A stretch of DNA of 64,000 nt from Ascidia mentula (lineage: Eukaryota; Chordata; Ascidiacea; Phlebobranchia; Ascidiidae): the NCBI GenBank assembly GCA_947561715.1, contig OX387204.1, forward strand, positions 4,283,001-4,347,000. Direction: 5' to 3'. Made by a program: the position numbers and the translations under genes. The notes under the pieces are model-generated. The model did no database searches. It saw only the letters and a list, made by a program, of their open reading frames with translations, and was not told where the DNA came from. Shown one piece after another: positions 63,558 through 64,000 of this stretch (positions are counted from its first letter, which is position 1; every line of letters begins with the position of its first letter).

Positions 63558-64000
63558 GTAAGTAATTTGACTGTTTGGTCAACTGTCTGTTGGGATTAAC
63601 ATCGATTGGAAAAGACTTTGGTTTCTATTGAAGCCGTTTTAATTCTTGTTTAAATTGATCAACAGCTTACCGCTATGGATCAGAGTACTAGAAAAGCTGT
63701 TTAAGCCTTGTTCCGTTGGACTTTTTTATCGTGTTGCCTTGTATTTCGTATTTGCGTTTTGGTCCCAACGATTTGTTCTAAAATATAGTCGCAATTACGA
63801 ATAGGCTTATTCTTTCCTTTCTTTTCTTCTGAAAAAAGGTTTCACAACGTGTGTTCCGTAGTACGTGGCATAATGAAACGTGTTTGCAGTTGTGTTCATC
63901 CAAGCGTGTCAAGCTTGAAACTAAATATCATTGAAGTGGTCCCATGAACTACTGATGTGGTTTATGTGGTTTTCCGCTAACCGGCCTAAAGGTGACCCTT

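Overview
The window looks like nuclear DNA of an invertebrate deuterostome, most likely an ascidian tunicate of the Ciona type. This is an inference from short AT-rich introns, compact gene spacing and the conserved proteins; no species marker was seen. About two thirds is one giant + strand gene. It is followed by three conserved housekeeping or chromatin genes and a ~14 kb stretch without a confident gene.

Region 604-39700 (+) is a receptor-type protein tyrosine phosphatase of the R3 class (PTPRB/PTPRJ/PTPRO-like). I reconstructed 56 coding exons that stay in one frame through every junction. They encode a signal peptide, about 30 fibronectin type III (FN3) domains, a membrane-proximal domain with a furin-type RKKR site, one transmembrane helix, tiny juxtamembrane cassette exons, one phosphatase domain ([13 protein letters not shown] loop), two YENT tail motifs and a long proline/charge-rich tail. 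The total is about 3546 residues. Nearly all ectodomain exons are phase 1-1, so each can be gained or lost without breaking the frame. From 7377 to 20744 there are twelve 297-nt FN3 exons, eight of them close copies of one another, made by nested tandem duplications that also copied a dead hAT transposon.

The best candidate for something new is at the start of the phosphatase part. Two different exons (30777-30888 and 31007-31088), only 118 nt apart, share entry and exit phases and end in similar residues (SKEYA / SEEYE). Including both, or neither, would break the frame. They look like mutually exclusive versions of the N-terminal wedge segment of the phosphatase domain. Nearby (30.6-31.3 kb) the sequence changes from CpG-poor, AT-rich DNA to CpG-rich DNA within the same gene.

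Region 42386-43683 (+) is UBE2W (5 coding exons). It converges on a Polycomb group RING finger (PCGF) gene at 44001-45323 (-), which has RING and RAWUL domains and an unrecognised N-terminal extension. The PCGF gene is head-to-head with RBM39 (47430-48824, +), whose whole coding region lies in one exon. From 48825 to about 63500 I see no convincing gene. It holds a GATA microsatellite, a hairpin whose wobble pairs fit only a minus-strand transcript, and a 20-bp perfect palindrome around a CRE core. A short candidate first exon at 63510-63557 may start a gene that runs off the window.
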